Positions 8,981 through 17,923 are shown, numbered from the stretch's first letter. The stretch: 34,924 bases of DNA from Lysobacteraceae bacterium (GCA_014879375.1 JACSSF010000055.1:1-34924), one strand, 5' to 3'. Notes: a model not told the origin generated them from the sequence alone. Made by a program: numbers and translations.

Positions 8981-9855
8981 CAGCGCTCGTCCTCGAGCAC
9001 GCGCACCATGCCTTCCTGCGCGGTGCTGGCGACCAGCCGTCCCTGCATGTCGAAGATCTGCCCGCGCGCCAGGCCGCGTGCATCCTGCGCGCTGGGGCTG
9101 TCGATGGAATACAGCAGCCAGTCATCGACGCGGAACGGGCGATGGAACCACAGCGCATGGTCGAGCGACGCCATCTGCACGCCCGGCTGGTAGTAGCTGA
9201 TCCCGTGCGGGAAATTGGCGGTGCCGAGCAAGTGGAAGTCGCTGGCATAGGCCAGCATCTCGCGATGCAGTTCGGGCGAGTCGCCGATGCGTTCGGTCAG
9301 GCGGAACCAGACCTGCTGGTAGGGCGGGCGCTTGGGCGGGTTGAGTTCATCGCGCGGATAGACGTGGCGAAACTCGAACGGCCCGGCGCGATCCAGCCAG
9401 CGCTGCACCTTGGTCGGCAGCGTCGCCAGCACGCCGTCGGGCACGGGTTCGGCGGCCGGCAGGTCGTTGGGGCGCGGGACTTCCGGCATCGACAATTGAT
9501 GGGTGACGCCTTCTTCATGGCGATGGAAGGACGCCGCGGCGAAGAAAATCACCTGGCCGTGCTGGATCGCGGTGACCCGGCGCACCGAGAAACTGCCGCC
9601 GTCGCGGGTGCGATCCACCTGATACACGATCGGCGCCTCGATGTCGCCGGCGCGCAGGAAATACGCGTGCAGCGAATGCGCATCGCGCGGGCGCTCAGTG
9701 TCGATGGTCGCCTGCGCCGCCGACAGCGATTGCCCCAGCACCTGGCCGCCGAACACGTACTTGGTGCCGATGTCGCGGCTCTGTCCGCGGAACAGGTTGT
9801 CCTCGAGGCGCTCGAGCGCAAGCAGCTCGACGAGTTCGGTCACGGGAGAGGTCAT
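8980..9855 (-). CDS. tesB: Acyl-CoA thioesterase II
   Basis: TesB hydrolyses medium- and long-chain acyl-CoA to free fatty acid and CoA in the cytosol. The protein is 291 aa with the double hot-dog layout. The N-terminal half shows VFGGQVLGQSLSAAQ, HAYFLRAGD, and DGGSFSVRRVTAIQHG. The C-terminal half shows MLAYASDFHLLGTA (active-site Asp), SLDHALWFHRPFRVDDWLLY, and GQIFDMQGRLVASTAQEG (active-site Gln). The ATG at 9855 is preferred over a TTG two codons upstream. It is followed by an overlapping DUF2007-like gene. Confidence 0.93.
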   Translation of the reverse strand: MTSPVTELVELLALERLEDNLFRGQSRDIGTKYVFGGQVLGQSLSAAQATIDTERPRDAHSLHAYFLRAGDIEAPIVYQVDRTRDGGSFSVRRVTAIQHGQVIFFAAASFHRHEEGVTHQLSMPEVPRPNDLPAAEPVPDGVLATLPTKVQRWLDRAGPFEFRHVYPRDELNPPKRPPYQQVWFRLTERIGDSPELHREMLAYASDFHLLGTANFPHGISYYQPGVQMASLDHALWFHRPFRVDDWLLYSIDSPSAQDARGLARGQIFDMQGRLVASTAQEGMVRVLEDER

Positions 9856-9932
9856 CGGCAACGGGGTCTTGGAAGTGGCCGCCCATTGTAGGCGGCTCGT
9901 GCGTGACCTTCAGGCGCTGGCCCCGGGCGGAT

Positions 9933-10556
9933 TCATTGTTCGGCCTCGCACGGGAGGAAATCCATCTGCATCTGGTAGGTCGCCGGGTTGGCCGGGTCGA
10001 TGCGCACGCGGATGCGCTGTCCGGGCCGGATGAATCCGGTCGGATCGAAGCGCAGCGCCTCGCTGTCGAACACGTGGACCCGCCCGCTGGAGGGCGACAC
10101 CCATTGCGAGCGCACGAAGAACACCACGCCATCGTCGTCACTGATGCGCTCGACCGCGGTGAAATCGGTATCGATGAGCATGCCTTGCTCGTCCAGTGTG
10201 CGTGCCCGGCGGCCAGCGCGGAGGCCGGCCACCAGACTGAACAAGCCGATGATCGTGAATGCCAGACCCATGCCCCCGCCGATCAGCGCAAAGCCCCACA
10301 GGCTGAAAAAGCCGTGGATGACTGCGCGCTCGGGCTTGCCGGCCGGATACAGGACTTCGACGCGCTCGCCAATGCCATAGGCAGGCGGGTTGCTGCCGGC
10401 ACGGGAGGTGAACTCCACCACGCGGCCCGTGGTATCCACGAAGCGCACCCGCGGCTGCGCGGTGCGCGTGCCGACCAGGCCGGTCACCACGCCCTCCCTG
10501 CGGACGCCGCTGTCCAGCAATCGCCAGTTCGATAGCGACGAGACGATCCCGAGCAC
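9933..10556 (-). CDS. DUF3592-like membrane protein (true start probably further upstream)
   Basis: From the GTG at 10556 the protein is 207 aa. It has a strand-rich segment with GVVTGLVGTRTAQPRVRF and a hydrophobic segment at about 82-110 (FFSLWGFALIGGGMGLAFTI, then IGLFSLVAG), as in DUF3592 proteins. The GTG cuts into an N-terminal hydrophobic stretch: the same frame stays open upstream to about 10,656 and encodes RFLFLFGSIFGGIGALFLVL, the expected first membrane helix. No ATG, GTG or TTG precedes that stretch. A non-standard ATT (10643) or ATC (10634) start, or a sequence error, would explain this. Function unknown. Confidence 0.7.
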   Translation of the reverse strand: MLGIVSSLSNWRLLDSGVRREGVVTGLVGTRTAQPRVRFVDTTGRVVEFTSRAGSNPPAYGIGERVEVLYPAGKPERAVIHGFFSLWGFALIGGGMGLAFTIIGLFSLVAGLRAGRRARTLDEQGMLIDTDFTAVERISDDDGVVFFVRSQWVSPSSGRVHVFDSEALRFDPTGFIRPGQRIRVRIDPANPATYQMQMDFLPCEAEQ

Positions 10557-10656
10557 CAGGAACAGCGCGCCGATCCCGCCGAAGATGCTGCCGAAAAGAA
10601 AGAGGAAGCGCTGGTTGGAACGATGACTGCCGATGGGGGAAATCCTTGTCGTCGCG

Positions 10657-11238
10657 TCAGTCGGGGAGGGCGCCGTCCAGCCGCAGCAGCGGGCTGCCCG
10701 CCAGCACCCGCGTCCACGGGAACAACGGGCCAGGGTCGCGCTTGCGTCGCACCCGACGCATCGGATCGTCGCTGGCTTCCACTTCCTCGGTATCCAGGTC
10801 CTCGTGCCCGGCGATCTGGCTGATGGAGGGAATGCGTGCCTGCAAGTCTTCCAGCAGCGTGATCAATGCCTCGATCTGCACGGGCGGATACGCCTCGTCC
10901 ATCGCCTGATGGTCGCTGTCCAGCCAGTGCGGGAAGCGCCCGGTGTTCACCAGTTCGATGCCGATGCTGTGTGCATTGAGTCCGCGCACGTGGTGGGCGA
11001 TGCGGTTTTCCGGCACCCAGCGCGAGATGCTGCCGTCGCGGTCGATGTAGAAATGCCCGCTGTTGCCTGTGCCCGATTGCGGGTAATGGATGCGCTCACC
11101 GTACTCGCGCGCGGCGGCGAGATCGGGCAGTTCGGTGCAGTGGATGACGACGAGGTCGATGTCCGACGTCGCGCGCAGGCCCAGCAGGTTGACGTAGGGC
11201 AGTGGCGAGTCGGTGAAGTCGATGTCGGGTTCGCGCAT
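10657..11238 (-). CDS. N-acetylmuramoyl-L-alanine amidase, AmpD-like (Amidase_2)
   Basis: A 193-aa protein with the Amidase_2 zinc fold: VVIHCTELP (first Zn His), SGHFYIDRDGSISRWVPE, NRIAHHVRGLNAHSIGIELV (catalytic region), and IAGHEDLDTEE (second Zn His). The family cleaves the amide between MurNAc and L-Ala in peptidoglycan or its anhydro-fragments. No signal peptide is visible, which favours a cytosolic AmpD-like role in cell-wall recycling. It is divergent from the YqiA-like gene, and its stop lies just before the DUF3592 gene. Confidence 0.88.
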   Translation of the reverse strand: MREPDIDFTDSPLPYVNLLGLRATSDIDLVVIHCTELPDLAAAREYGERIHYPQSGTGNSGHFYIDRDGSISRWVPENRIAHHVRGLNAHSIGIELVNTGRFPHWLDSDHQAMDEAYPPVQIEALITLLEDLQARIPSISQIAGHEDLDTEEVEASDDPMRRVRRKRDPGPLFPWTRVLAGSPLLRLDGALPD

Positions 11239-11279
11239 GTGCCGATGCTATCAGGCCGCTGCCGGTGGTCGGCGACAGG

Positions 11280-11292
11280 TAAAATGCGCGGA
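11280..11292 (+). promoter_or_regulatory. Possible -10 box placing transcription start at the start codon
   Basis: TAAAAT (11280-11285) ends six bases before the ATG at 11292. A transcript from this box would begin at or next to the start codon, giving a leaderless mRNA. No Shine-Dalgarno sequence lies before that ATG, which fits. The -35 region is poor (a CTGCCG with short spacing), so this is tentative. Confidence 0.35.
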
Positions 11293-11816
11293 TGAAAGGC
11301 CACTGCATCCTCTCCCACGGCTTCGAAAGCGGTCCCGATGCCACCAAAGTCACCGCCCTGGCCGAAGCCGCCGAGGCGCTGGGCTGGACGCATGAGCGCC
11401 CCGATTACACCGATCTCGACGCCCAGCACGAGGTAAGCGAACTCGGCAACGTGCCCGCGCGGCTTGAGCGTCTGCTGGGTCTTGCGCAGGATGCCGCACG
11501 TCGCGGGCCGCTGGTGCTGGCCGGCTCCAGCCTGGGTGCGTACATCTCCGGTCTGGTCTCGTTGCAGGTGCCGATCGCGGGCCTGTTCCTGATGGCGCCG
11601 CCGATCCGCATGGGCACGGCGCATCCGCTGGATGCCGCACCGGTGCCGACCTCGATCATCCACGGTTGGCGCGATGAATTGATCGCCGCCGACGAAGTGA
11701 TCATGTGGGCGCAGGCGCGACGCGATCGCCTGCTGATGGTCGATGACAGCCATCGCCTCACCGAGCACGTGGAATCGGCCAAGCTCGCCTTCGCCGCCTT
11801 GCTGGCCGGGCTGTAA
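11292..11816 (+). CDS. YqiA/YcfP-like alpha/beta-fold hydrolase
   Basis: A 174-aa small serine hydrolase. It has the N-terminal strand CILSHGFESGPDATK (oxyanion region), the nucleophile elbow LAGSSLGAYISG, SIIHGWRDELIA (catalytic Asp) and VDDSHRLTEHVE (catalytic His). The length suits the compact YqiA-type esterases; the substrate is unknown. It precedes rlmKL by six bases and is probably in one transcript with it. The start is discussed under the -10 box: the ATG lacks a ribosome binding site. Confidence 0.85.
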   Translation: MKGHCILSHGFESGPDATKVTALAEAAEALGWTHERPDYTDLDAQHEVSELGNVPARLERLLGLAQDAARRGPLVLAGSSLGAYISGLVSLQVPIAGLFLMAPPIRMGTAHPLDAAPVPTSIIHGWRDELIAADEVIMWAQARRDRLLMVDDSHRLTEHVESAKLAFAALLAGL

Positions 11817-11822
11817 TACGCG

Positions 11823-13961
11823 ATGAAATTCTTCGCCAGCTGCGGCAAGGGCCTTGAATACCTCCTGGCCGACGAGTTGCTCGCGCTGGGCGCGGTGAAA
11901 GCCACCGCGACCACCGCGGGCGTGAACGTCGAAGGCTCCAGCATCGATGCGCAACGCGCAGTGCTGTGGTCGCGCCTGGCCAGTCGCGTGCTGTGGCCAC
12001 TGACCGAATTCGATTGCCCCGACGAAGCCGCGCTTTACGCCGGCGCCCGCGCCATCGACTGGACGCAGCATCTCGATCCCGACATGACCCTCGCCGTCGA
12101 CGCGCATGTCTCGGGCGAAGGCATCACCCACGGGCGTTTCGCCGCGCAGCGCGTCAAGGACGCGGTGGTCGACGTGATGCGCGAAGCCACCGGCGAGCGG
12201 CCCTCGGTCGATGCCGAATCTCCCGACCTGCGTTTGAACCTCGTCGTGCGCAAGGGCCGCGCGATCATCTCGGTGGACCTGTCGGGCGGCCCGATGCATC
12301 GGCGCGGCTGGCGCAGCCTGCAGGGCGAAGCGCCGCTCAAGGAAAACATCGCCGCGGCGATGCTCTTGCGTGGTGGCTGGCCGAAGCGCTATGCCGAAAG
12401 CGGTACCTTGCTCGACCCGATGTGCGGCAGCGGCACGCTGCTGATCGAAGGCGCGTTGATGGCTGCGGATGTCGCGCCCGGCTTGCAGCGCCATGGCCTG
12501 AAACTGCCGACGACCTGGAAAGGGTTTGATCGCGACAGCTGGCACGCGCTGCACCTGGATGCCGAAGCGCGCGCAAAGCAGGGCTTGGCTGCGCTGCGTC
12601 CGGTGTTCTCCGGCTTCGACCTGGACCCGCGCGCGATTACCTCCGCGCGCAGCAACGCCCAAGCGGCGGGTGTCGCGGAAGCGATCCGCTGGGACGTGGC
12701 CGATATCGCCGCGTTGCAGCCACCGGAAACATCGCAAGGCCTTGTCGTGTGCAACCCGCCGTACGACGCGCGCTTGTCCGCCGACCCGGCGCTGTACCGC
12801 AGCCTGGGCGATGCGCTCAAGCGCGCCACGCCTGCATGGGCGGCCAGCCTGCTCTGCGGCAGCGAAGACCTGGCACGGGCGACCGGCCTGTTCGCGCGCA
12901 AGCGCTATCAAATCTTCAATGGTGCGATCGAATGCAGCCTGATCGTCGTCGAGCCCATCGCGACGCCCAAGCGCGAGGACGCCGGCCCGCGACCGCTCTC
13001 CGACGGCGCGCAGATGGTCGCCAATCGCATCGAGAAGAACCTGCGTCGGCTCAAGGGCTGGCGCAAGACCGAAGGCATCGACTGTTTCCGCGCCTATGAC
13101 GCGGACCTGCCCGAATACGCCGCCGCCATCGATGTCTATACCGAGGCCGACAACGGCGAAATCTGGCTGCACGTGCAGGAATACGCTGCGCCCGCCGACG
13201 TGCCCGAAGCCTTGGCGCAGCGCCGCCTGGATGATCTCCTCGCTGCCGCGCGTCGCGTGTTCGACCTGCCGAAGGAACGCGTCGCGATCAAGACCCGCGC
13301 GACCGGCAAGGGCGGCAGCAAGTACGGGCGTTTCGCTCGCACCGGCGAATTCCTGACCGTGCGCGAAGGTGCGGCAAGGCTCAAGGTCAACCTGTTCGAC
13401 TATCTCGACACGGGCTTCTTCCTCGACCATCGCCCGCTGCGCACGCGCATCGCCCGGGAAGCGCGCGACAAGCGCTTCCTCAACCTGTTCTGCTACACCG
13501 GCGTCGCCAGCGTGCAGGCCGCGCTCGGCGGCGCGGCGCAGACGACCAGCATCGACCTGTCGGCGACGTACCTGGAATGGCTGGCCGACAACCTGCGCGA
13601 GAACAACCTGGGCGGTACCCGCCACCGCATTGCCCAGGCCGACGCGATGGAGTGGCTGGAAGCCGAACGCAGCGAGTTCGACCTGATCTTCTGCGATCCG
13701 CCGACCTTCTCCAATTCCAAGCGGGCGGAGGATTTCGACGTGCAGCGCGACCACGTGCGCCTGATCCGCGCGGCGATGGACCGACTGTCCTATGGCGGGG
13801 TGCTGTATTTCTCCAACAACTACCGCCGCTTCCGCCTGGATGAAGCCGCGCTGGCCGGGTTTGCCCACGTCGAGGACATCAGCGCTTCGACCATCCCGCC
13901 GGATTTCGCCCGCAACCCGAAGATCCACCGGGCCTGGCGGATCACCGCGCGTCGCGAGTGA
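11823..13961 (+). CDS. rlmL: Bifunctional 23S rRNA methyltransferase RlmKL (m2G2445 and m7G2069)
   Basis: A 712-aa fused enzyme. The N-terminal half (RlmL) has a THUMP domain at about 45-155, then SAM motif [20 protein letters not shown] and catalytic NPPY (Asn311), which makes m2G2445. The C-terminal half (RlmK) has [19 protein letters not shown] (SAM binding) and [10 protein letters not shown] (Asp625), which makes m7G2069. Length and both active sites are intact. It acts on 23S rRNA during 50S assembly. It ends next to a convergent gene with no spacer between the two stops. Confidence 0.95.
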   Translation: MKFFASCGKGLEYLLADELLALGAVKATATTAGVNVEGSSIDAQRAVLWSRLASRVLWPLTEFDCPDEAALYAGARAIDWTQHLDPDMTLAVDAHVSGEGITHGRFAAQRVKDAVVDVMREATGERPSVDAESPDLRLNLVVRKGRAIISVDLSGGPMHRRGWRSLQGEAPLKENIAAAMLLRGGWPKRYAESGTLLDPMCGSGTLLIEGALMAADVAPGLQRHGLKLPTTWKGFDRDSWHALHLDAEARAKQGLAALRPVFSGFDLDPRAITSARSNAQAAGVAEAIRWDVADIAALQPPETSQGLVVCNPPYDARLSADPALYRSLGDALKRATPAWAASLLCGSEDLARATGLFARKRYQIFNGAIECSLIVVEPIATPKREDAGPRPLSDGAQMVANRIEKNLRRLKGWRKTEGIDCFRAYDADLPEYAAAIDVYTEADNGEIWLHVQEYAAPADVPEALAQRRLDDLLAAARRVFDLPKERVAIKTRATGKGGSKYGRFARTGEFLTVREGAARLKVNLFDYLDTGFFLDHRPLRTRIAREARDKRFLNLFCYTGVASVQAALGGAAQTTSIDLSATYLEWLADNLRENNLGGTRHRIAQADAMEWLEAERSEFDLIFCDPPTFSNSKRAEDFDVQRDHVRLIRAAMDRLSYGGVLYFSNNYRRFRLDEAALAGFAHVEDISASTIPPDFARNPKIHRAWRITARRE

Positions 13962-14402
13962 TCAGAAGCCCAGCGTGGCGACCGTGGCGTAGGCGTGCTG
14001 CAGATCACTGTCGTTGTTGGCCTGCACGTTGAAGTAGGCGACGTCGCCGTTGGAGAGCTCGATCGCAGCTTCGCGCGCGAGCACGTCCGGACGGGTGGCG
14101 ATCTCGGTGCGATACCACCAGGTGTTCTGCCCGTTGATGCTGGAGGACTCGGCGCGATTGCTGCGGCGTGGATCGAAGGGCGATTCGCGGCTGACCATCA
14201 CGCTGAAGACTTCATTGCCGCTGGCATCGATCGCTTTGCAGAACAGCAAGTCAGGGTTGCGGATTTCCTCCCATTGCAAGGTGCTGCCGGCCGGCAGCTT
14301 CGGGCAGCTGGCGGATTCCTGCGCATGCAGCGGCGCGGCGCACAGCAGCAGTCCAACGCCGGAACACGCCAACCAACGGCGCAGCGTTGCATTCAGTTTC
14401 AT
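13962..14402 (-). CDS. Small exported protein of unknown function
   Basis: A 146-aa protein from the ATG at 14402 with signal peptide (RRWLACSGVGLLLCAAPLHA, cleavage near HAQ-ES). The mature protein has two Cys that could pair (SCPKLPAG and LLFCKAID), an N-x-x-LLFC segment, an SRESPFDPRRSNRAE loop and a Trp-Trp-Tyr motif. I recognise no family. Its stop directly abuts that of rlmKL on the other strand. A 106-bp gap separates it from the upstream lipoprotein gene. Confidence 0.65.
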   Translation of the reverse strand: MKLNATLRRWLACSGVGLLLCAAPLHAQESASCPKLPAGSTLQWEEIRNPDLLFCKAIDASGNEVFSVMVSRESPFDPRRSNRAESSSINGQNTWWYRTEIATRPDVLAREAAIELSNGDVAYFNVQANNDSDLQHAYATVATLGF

Positions 14403-14508
14403 GGTATTCCCCGTCGATCCATTCCCTGTGCCTATGGCTAGCGCATCATGCTGCAATGCGTCAACGCATGGTGGGGAAAAGCGTGACGCAGTTCGCGAAT
14501 GGTTCGCC

Positions 14509-14934
14509 TTAATCGACCCGTGCAACAGCCAACGTGGCGGTCGGCGGGGTTTGCCAGTCCAGCGCCCTCAGGCCGACCTGCCATTGATCGAACCGCACCG
14601 CATTGGGAGCTCGCCGATTGCGGGGATCACTGTTGAGCACGGCGGTCTGCGCGATGCCGTTGGCTGGGTGCCAGCGCAATTCGATGTCGGCATCGCCCGC
14701 GCGAATGCATTGCACGTCGGGGCGACAGCGCGAGTCCGCGACCAGTCGCAGATAGGTCAGGGTGCTGCCATCGGGCAACTCGAACGATTGCCCGATGCGC
14801 AGCGCATGTTCGCCGGGCATGCGGATCTCTCGCGCCTGCGTGGCAGGATCGCCATCGCCCGTACTCCGGCAGCCGGCCAAGGTCATGGAGATGACGATGG
14901 CTAAAAACAGGGCTCGCATCGCGAGCGCCTTCAT
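14509..14934 (-). CDS. Small lipoprotein of unknown function
   Basis: A 141-aa protein with lipobox TLAGC in MRALFLAIVISMTLAGCRS, so an anchored envelope protein. The mature part has SFELPDGSTLTYLRLVADSRCRPDVQC, a segment seen in small lipoproteins whose two Cys flank a loop, and IRAGDADIELRW. The ATG at 14934 was preferred; a GTG at 14946 is also possible. It starts 15 bp after the nfi stop on the same strand and is probably co-transcribed. Confidence 0.65.
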   Translation of the reverse strand: MKALAMRALFLAIVISMTLAGCRSTGDGDPATQAREIRMPGEHALRIGQSFELPDGSTLTYLRLVADSRCRPDVQCIRAGDADIELRWHPANGIAQTAVLNSDPRNRRAPNAVRFDQWQVGLRALDWQTPPTATLAVARVD

Positions 14935-14949
14935 CGACGTTGCCACGAT

Positions 14950-15693
14950 TCAGTCATCGCCCGTCGGAAGTGCGAGTGAAGGCTCGATCTCGATGGCGCC
15001 CTTGCGCGAGGCCAGGCGATCCGCGAGCCGGGTCGGCTCGGGCAGGCGATAGCGGGTCACGAAGTCCATCACCAGCTCCGGGCAGGCGGCCATTGATACC
15101 TTGTCACCGGGCGACACGAACAGCGGCAGGCAACCCGGCTTGCTGCGCAGCGCCCAGCCGATCTGTTCGCCGGGGTCGCGTCCCGGGCTTGCCACGCGCA
15201 GCGGGGTGAAGGCGCCGCGCATGTCGTGCAGGGAAGCGTAGTCGCCGACCAGTTTCTTCTTCGCCACGCCGATCGAGGGCAGCCCGGTCACCACGCCGAA
15301 ATGCGCGGCGATGCCGAGCCGGCGTGGATGCGCGATGCCGTGGCCATCCACCAGCACCAGATCTGGCACTGCCGGCAGGCCTTTGAGTGCTTCCAGCAGG
15401 GCAGGCAACTCGCGGAACGAAAGCAGGCCGGGGATGTAGGGCATCGTCGTGGGCAGACGGGCGACATGCATCGCGATCGGCTGCAGGCTTTGGGCATCCA
15501 GCAGGACCGCGGCGGCACGCGTGGTCGCGCCGCCGTCCTCGAAGCCGACATCGAACCCCGCCACGGTCGACAGCCGCTTGGAAAAGCCGTCGCGCAGCCT
15601 GACCTGCTTGGCCAGTTCCACCTGTACCGCGCGCGCGGCCTTGACGTCGCCCGTCCAGACGGGAGCAGCGGGGATCGGGAGCGGTTCGGCCAT
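14950..15693 (-). CDS. nfi: Endonuclease V (deoxyinosine 3' endonuclease)
   Basis: Endonuclease V nicks DNA at the second phosphodiester 3' to deoxyinosine and starts repair of adenine deamination. The protein is 247 aa. Catalytic acidic residues are visible: Asp48 in AGFDVGF, Glu95 in [18 protein letters not shown] and Asp116 in [33 protein letters not shown] is another family motif. It is the last chromosomal gene before the tRNA terminator and the inserted element. Confidence 0.93.
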   Translation of the reverse strand: MAEPLPIPAAPVWTGDVKAARAVQVELAKQVRLRDGFSKRLSTVAGFDVGFEDGGATTRAAAVLLDAQSLQPIAMHVARLPTTMPYIPGLLSFRELPALLEALKGLPAVPDLVLVDGHGIAHPRRLGIAAHFGVVTGLPSIGVAKKKLVGDYASLHDMRGAFTPLRVASPGRDPGEQIGWALRSKPGCLPLFVSPGDKVSMAACPELVMDFVTRYRLPEPTRLADRLASRKGAIEIEPSLALPTGDD

Positions 15694-15762
15694 GCGCGCA
15701 GGATAAGCCTTGCAGAAAGATCACGCCGCGAGCGGCATGGACATCGTCTTGTCGAATAAGCA

Positions 15763-15785
15763 AAAGCCCGCGCGAAGCGGGCTTT
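15763..15785 (-). terminator. Original terminator of the tRNA-Ala gene, now separated from it
   Basis: AAAGCCCGC and GCGGGCTTT form a perfect 9-bp stem around the loop GCGAA. Read on the minus strand it ends in a T run. It lies 25 bp beyond the displaced tRNA 3' end at 15810, in the position expected for the tRNA terminator before insertion of the element. Confidence 0.85.
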
Positions 15786-15809
15786 CGTTGCCGCGTGGCG
15801 GCACTGGAT

Positions 15810-15859
15810 TTGGTGGAGCCAGGGAGGATCGAACTCCCGACCTCGTCATTGCGAACGAC
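15810..15859 (-). repeat. attL: displaced 3' part of tRNA-Ala(CGC)
   Basis: Identical over 50 bp to 34874-34923. It holds the anticodon loop, T arm, acceptor 3' strand and CCA, but stops one base into the 5' side of the anticodon stem, where A (15860) replaces the G needed at that position. It is thus a remnant, not a gene. Chromosome lies to its left and element DNA to its right. Confidence 0.92.
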
Positions 15860-15891
15860 AAGTCCCATTTCATAGAATCTGAAAAAATAGC

Positions 15892-15920
15892 TTGACATAT
15901 GTATTATTTGAAACTGATTT
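15892..15920 (+). promoter_or_regulatory. Possible integrase promoter
   Basis: A consensus TTGACA at 15892-15897 is followed after 17 bp by TGATTT (15915-15920), a weak -10. The region is strikingly AT-rich compared with its surroundings. It lies between the attachment repeat and the arm-type repeat, upstream of the integrase start at 15978. Confidence 0.4.
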
Positions 15921-15937
15921 CTGGTAAAAATGAATTA

Positions 15938-15958
15938 ATGCCACAATTTTGCCACAAC
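15938..15958 (+). repeat. Left copy of candidate integrase arm-type site
   Basis: Two TGCCACAA octamers start 11 bp apart (15939 and 15950), about one helical turn. The 21-bp block matches 34775-34795 near the other end at 20 of 21 positions, in the same orientation. Tyrosine integrases of tRNA-targeting elements bind such repeated arm sites on both sides of the core. The assignment is inference from position and repetition. Confidence 0.6.
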
Positions 15959-15977
15959 TGGCAACGGAATCCATCAC

Positions 15978-17084
15978 ATGGCAACCCTTCGGAAGCGTGG
16001 CCCGTACCAGTGGGAAGCCCAGATTCGCCGTCGTGGCTGGCCGCCCCAGAGCAAGACTTTCGAGAGCAAGGCCGAGGCCGAGGCTTGGGCGCAGATGATC
16101 GAGTCGGAAATGGCCCGAGGCGTCTGGCTGGATCGTAGTGAGGCCGAGAACACCACCCTGCGGGAACTGCTGGACCGCTACGAAAAGGAGGTCTCCCCCC
16201 GCAAGCGCAGCCATGCCAGGGAGGTCTCCTTCCTCAACACGTGGCGGCAGACGGATCTGGCCACCCGGATGGTGTCGAGGATTCGTGGTTCCGACGTCGC
16301 CGCCCTTCGCGACGACTGGTTGAAAGAACTGGCTCCAGCTTCGGTGCTACGCCGACTTCAGGTCCTGAGCCACGTTTTCAACACGGCCAGAAAGGAATGG
16401 GGCATGGAGAGCCTGGCCAATCCGGTTGAACTGATTACCAAGCCAGCGCCCGCCAACGAGCGCGAGCGTCGTGTCGGCCCGAAAGAGCTGGAAAGCATCA
16501 TCGCCGCTACACAGTCCCAATTCCTGCCGGCGATGCTGCGGATTGCCGTCCAGAGCGCCGTGCGGCGGGGTGAGCTGGTCGGCCTGTACTGGGAACATGT
16601 CCATCTGGAAGGCGATGCGCCACACTTGCACCTGCCGATGACCAAGAACGGCGAATCCCGCAACGTGCCGCTGCTGCCCGAGGTGGTCGATGCCATCGGT
16701 TGGTGGCGCAGTGCCGTAGAAACCGAGCACGGCCCCGATGCCACGCGGCAAGGGCGCGTGTTCCCGATCCGTGCCGATGCGGTTACGCGGGCTTTTGGTC
16801 GAGCCCGTGACCGGGCACGCGCCACCTATGAAGCCGAATGCAAGCAGGCCGGCACACCGGCGGATGTGGGTTTCCTGCGTGACCTGACGTTTCATGATGC
16901 CCGCCACGAGGCGACGGCACAGTTCGCCACACTGGTCGATGGCATCGACTTGGCAAAGATCACCGGCCACAAGGATCCCCGCATGCTCATGCGCTACTAC
17001 CACCCGACGCCCGAAGAGCTGTCGGCAAAGATCAGCCGCGGCTTAGCGCAGAAGCAGCGCAAGGACGGTTCGCGGACGCGCTAG
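15978..17084 (+). CDS. Tyrosine-type site-specific recombinase (element integrase)
   Basis: A 368-aa integrase that would cut and join the tRNA-Ala attachment sites through a phosphotyrosine intermediate. The N-terminal 60 aa (ATLRKRGPYQWEAQIRRRGW, FESKAEAEAWAQ) form the arm-binding domain. A SAM-like core-binding domain follows at about 60-150. The catalytic domain has Arg196 (AVRRGELVGLYW), His306 and Arg309 (HDARHEATAQF), His331 (ITGHKDPRML) and Tyr340 (RYYHPTPEEL). All catalytic residues are present. It starts 119 bp inside the left attachment repeat. No good ribosome binding site is visible before the ATG. Confidence 0.93.
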   Translation: MATLRKRGPYQWEAQIRRRGWPPQSKTFESKAEAEAWAQMIESEMARGVWLDRSEAENTTLRELLDRYEKEVSPRKRSHAREVSFLNTWRQTDLATRMVSRIRGSDVAALRDDWLKELAPASVLRRLQVLSHVFNTARKEWGMESLANPVELITKPAPANERERRVGPKELESIIAATQSQFLPAMLRIAVQSAVRRGELVGLYWEHVHLEGDAPHLHLPMTKNGESRNVPLLPEVVDAIGWWRSAVETEHGPDATRQGRVFPIRADAVTRAFGRARDRARATYEAECKQAGTPADVGFLRDLTFHDARHEATAQFATLVDGIDLAKITGHKDPRMLMRYYHPTPEELSAKISRGLAQKQRKDGSRTR

Positions 17085-17446
17085 CGCGCGTCGGATTGAT
17101 CGATACCTGCCTCTCCACGGCGATGGAGGTGTTGTCGAGGAATGGGCGTGTCTCGTCTCCGCCCACCCGCGCGTAGACCCCAGGTCGTTTCGGGGTTGCC
17201 GATGAAGCCATCAAGGCACTTGCAGGATTTGTGCGGAATGCTCATCGGGCAGCGCCCGATGTCCCTGCCACTCCCCATTCCCCAAGGCAACACCGCTTTG
17301 CCTTTCTGGGCCATTGAACAGCCTTCTGGCCAACCGCAAGCGCGGGCGCTTCTCCTCTCCGTTCCGACCCTGCCGGGTGCGGTAGTCCTGGGGCGAGGCC
17401 GTTTGGCAGGCCCACGGCGGCGCGGTGCCGCCCTGGAGAAGCAACA
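17085..17446. other. 362-bp gap with two strong stem-loops, no convincing gene
   Basis: No convincing coding sequence. An open 102-codon stretch at 17142-17450 is Pro/Arg/Leu rich and lacks a recognisable fold. The region holds a perfect 8-bp stem with a 3-base loop, CATCGGGC-AGC-GCCCGATG (17243-17261), and GGCGGC-GCGGT-GCCGCC (17416-17432). The latter ends two bases before the ribosome binding site of the RadC-like gene and could control its translation. A small RNA or a leader is possible. Confidence 0.5.
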
Positions 17447-17923
17447 ATGAGCAAGCGGCAAGCCAGCGACACCCAGGCCAACTACCTGCCCGATGAAGCC
17501 ACCATCCTCGGCCAAGCCGAGGCCATCCTGCGCAAGCGCTTGGAACGGCTGGGCTCCATCAGCAACCCCGAAGACGCCAGCAGCTTCCTGCAGATGCGGC
17601 TAGGCGGACTGGACCACGAAGAATTCCACGCGGTCTACCTCGACACACGCCACCAAATCATCGCGGTGGAGGGCTTGTTCCGCGGCACCGTGGACGGCGC
17701 CGAAGTGCACCCTCGCGAAGTCGTCCGCGCTGCCATGCGGCACAACGCCGCTGCAGTGATCTTTGCCCACAACCACCCCTCAGGCAATCCGGAGCCGAGC
17801 GCAGCCGACCGGGCTATCACGGCTCGCCTGAAGCAGGCATTGGCACTGGTCGATGTCCGAGTGCTCGACCACATCGTAGTCGGTGAACGCACCGTGAGCC
17901 TTGCGGCGCGGGGATGGGTCTAG
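17447..17923 (+). CDS. RadC-like JAB/MPN domain protein
   Basis: A 158-aa protein with the complete JAMM zinc metalloprotease motif: Glu75, His108-x-His110, Ser118 and Asp121 in FAHNHPSGNPEPSAAD. These RadC-family proteins are very common on integrative elements and plasmids. Despite the name, a DNA repair role is not established; peptidase or DNA-processing roles have been proposed. GGAGAA lies 6 bases before the ATG. The residues N-terminal to the JAB core are too short for a full HhH domain, as in many element-borne copies. Confidence 0.9.
   Translation: MSKRQASDTQANYLPDEATILGQAEAILRKRLERLGSISNPEDASSFLQMRLGGLDHEEFHAVYLDTRHQIIAVEGLFRGTVDGAEVHPREVVRAAMRHNAAAVIFAHNHPSGNPEPSAADRAITARLKQALALVDVRVLDHIVVGERTVSLAARGWV

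Noticed and set aside
10947..13928. 993-codon open frame on the minus strand opposite rlmKL
   Set aside because: It lies antisense to the well supported RlmKL and YqiA-like genes and has the Arg/Ala/His/Gln-rich composition of a shadow frame in GC-rich DNA.
15810..15859. Left 50-bp repeat as a complete tRNA gene
   Set aside because: The anticodon stem and everything 5' of it are missing on the element side.
15710..15895. 61-codon frame over the left tRNA remnant
   Set aside because: It crosses the terminator and the tRNA remnant; these features explain the sequence.
17142..17450. 102-codon frame before the RadC-like gene
   Set aside because: Pro/Arg/Leu-rich, no domain, no ribosome binding site, and it spans two strong hairpins. 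Treated as a gap.
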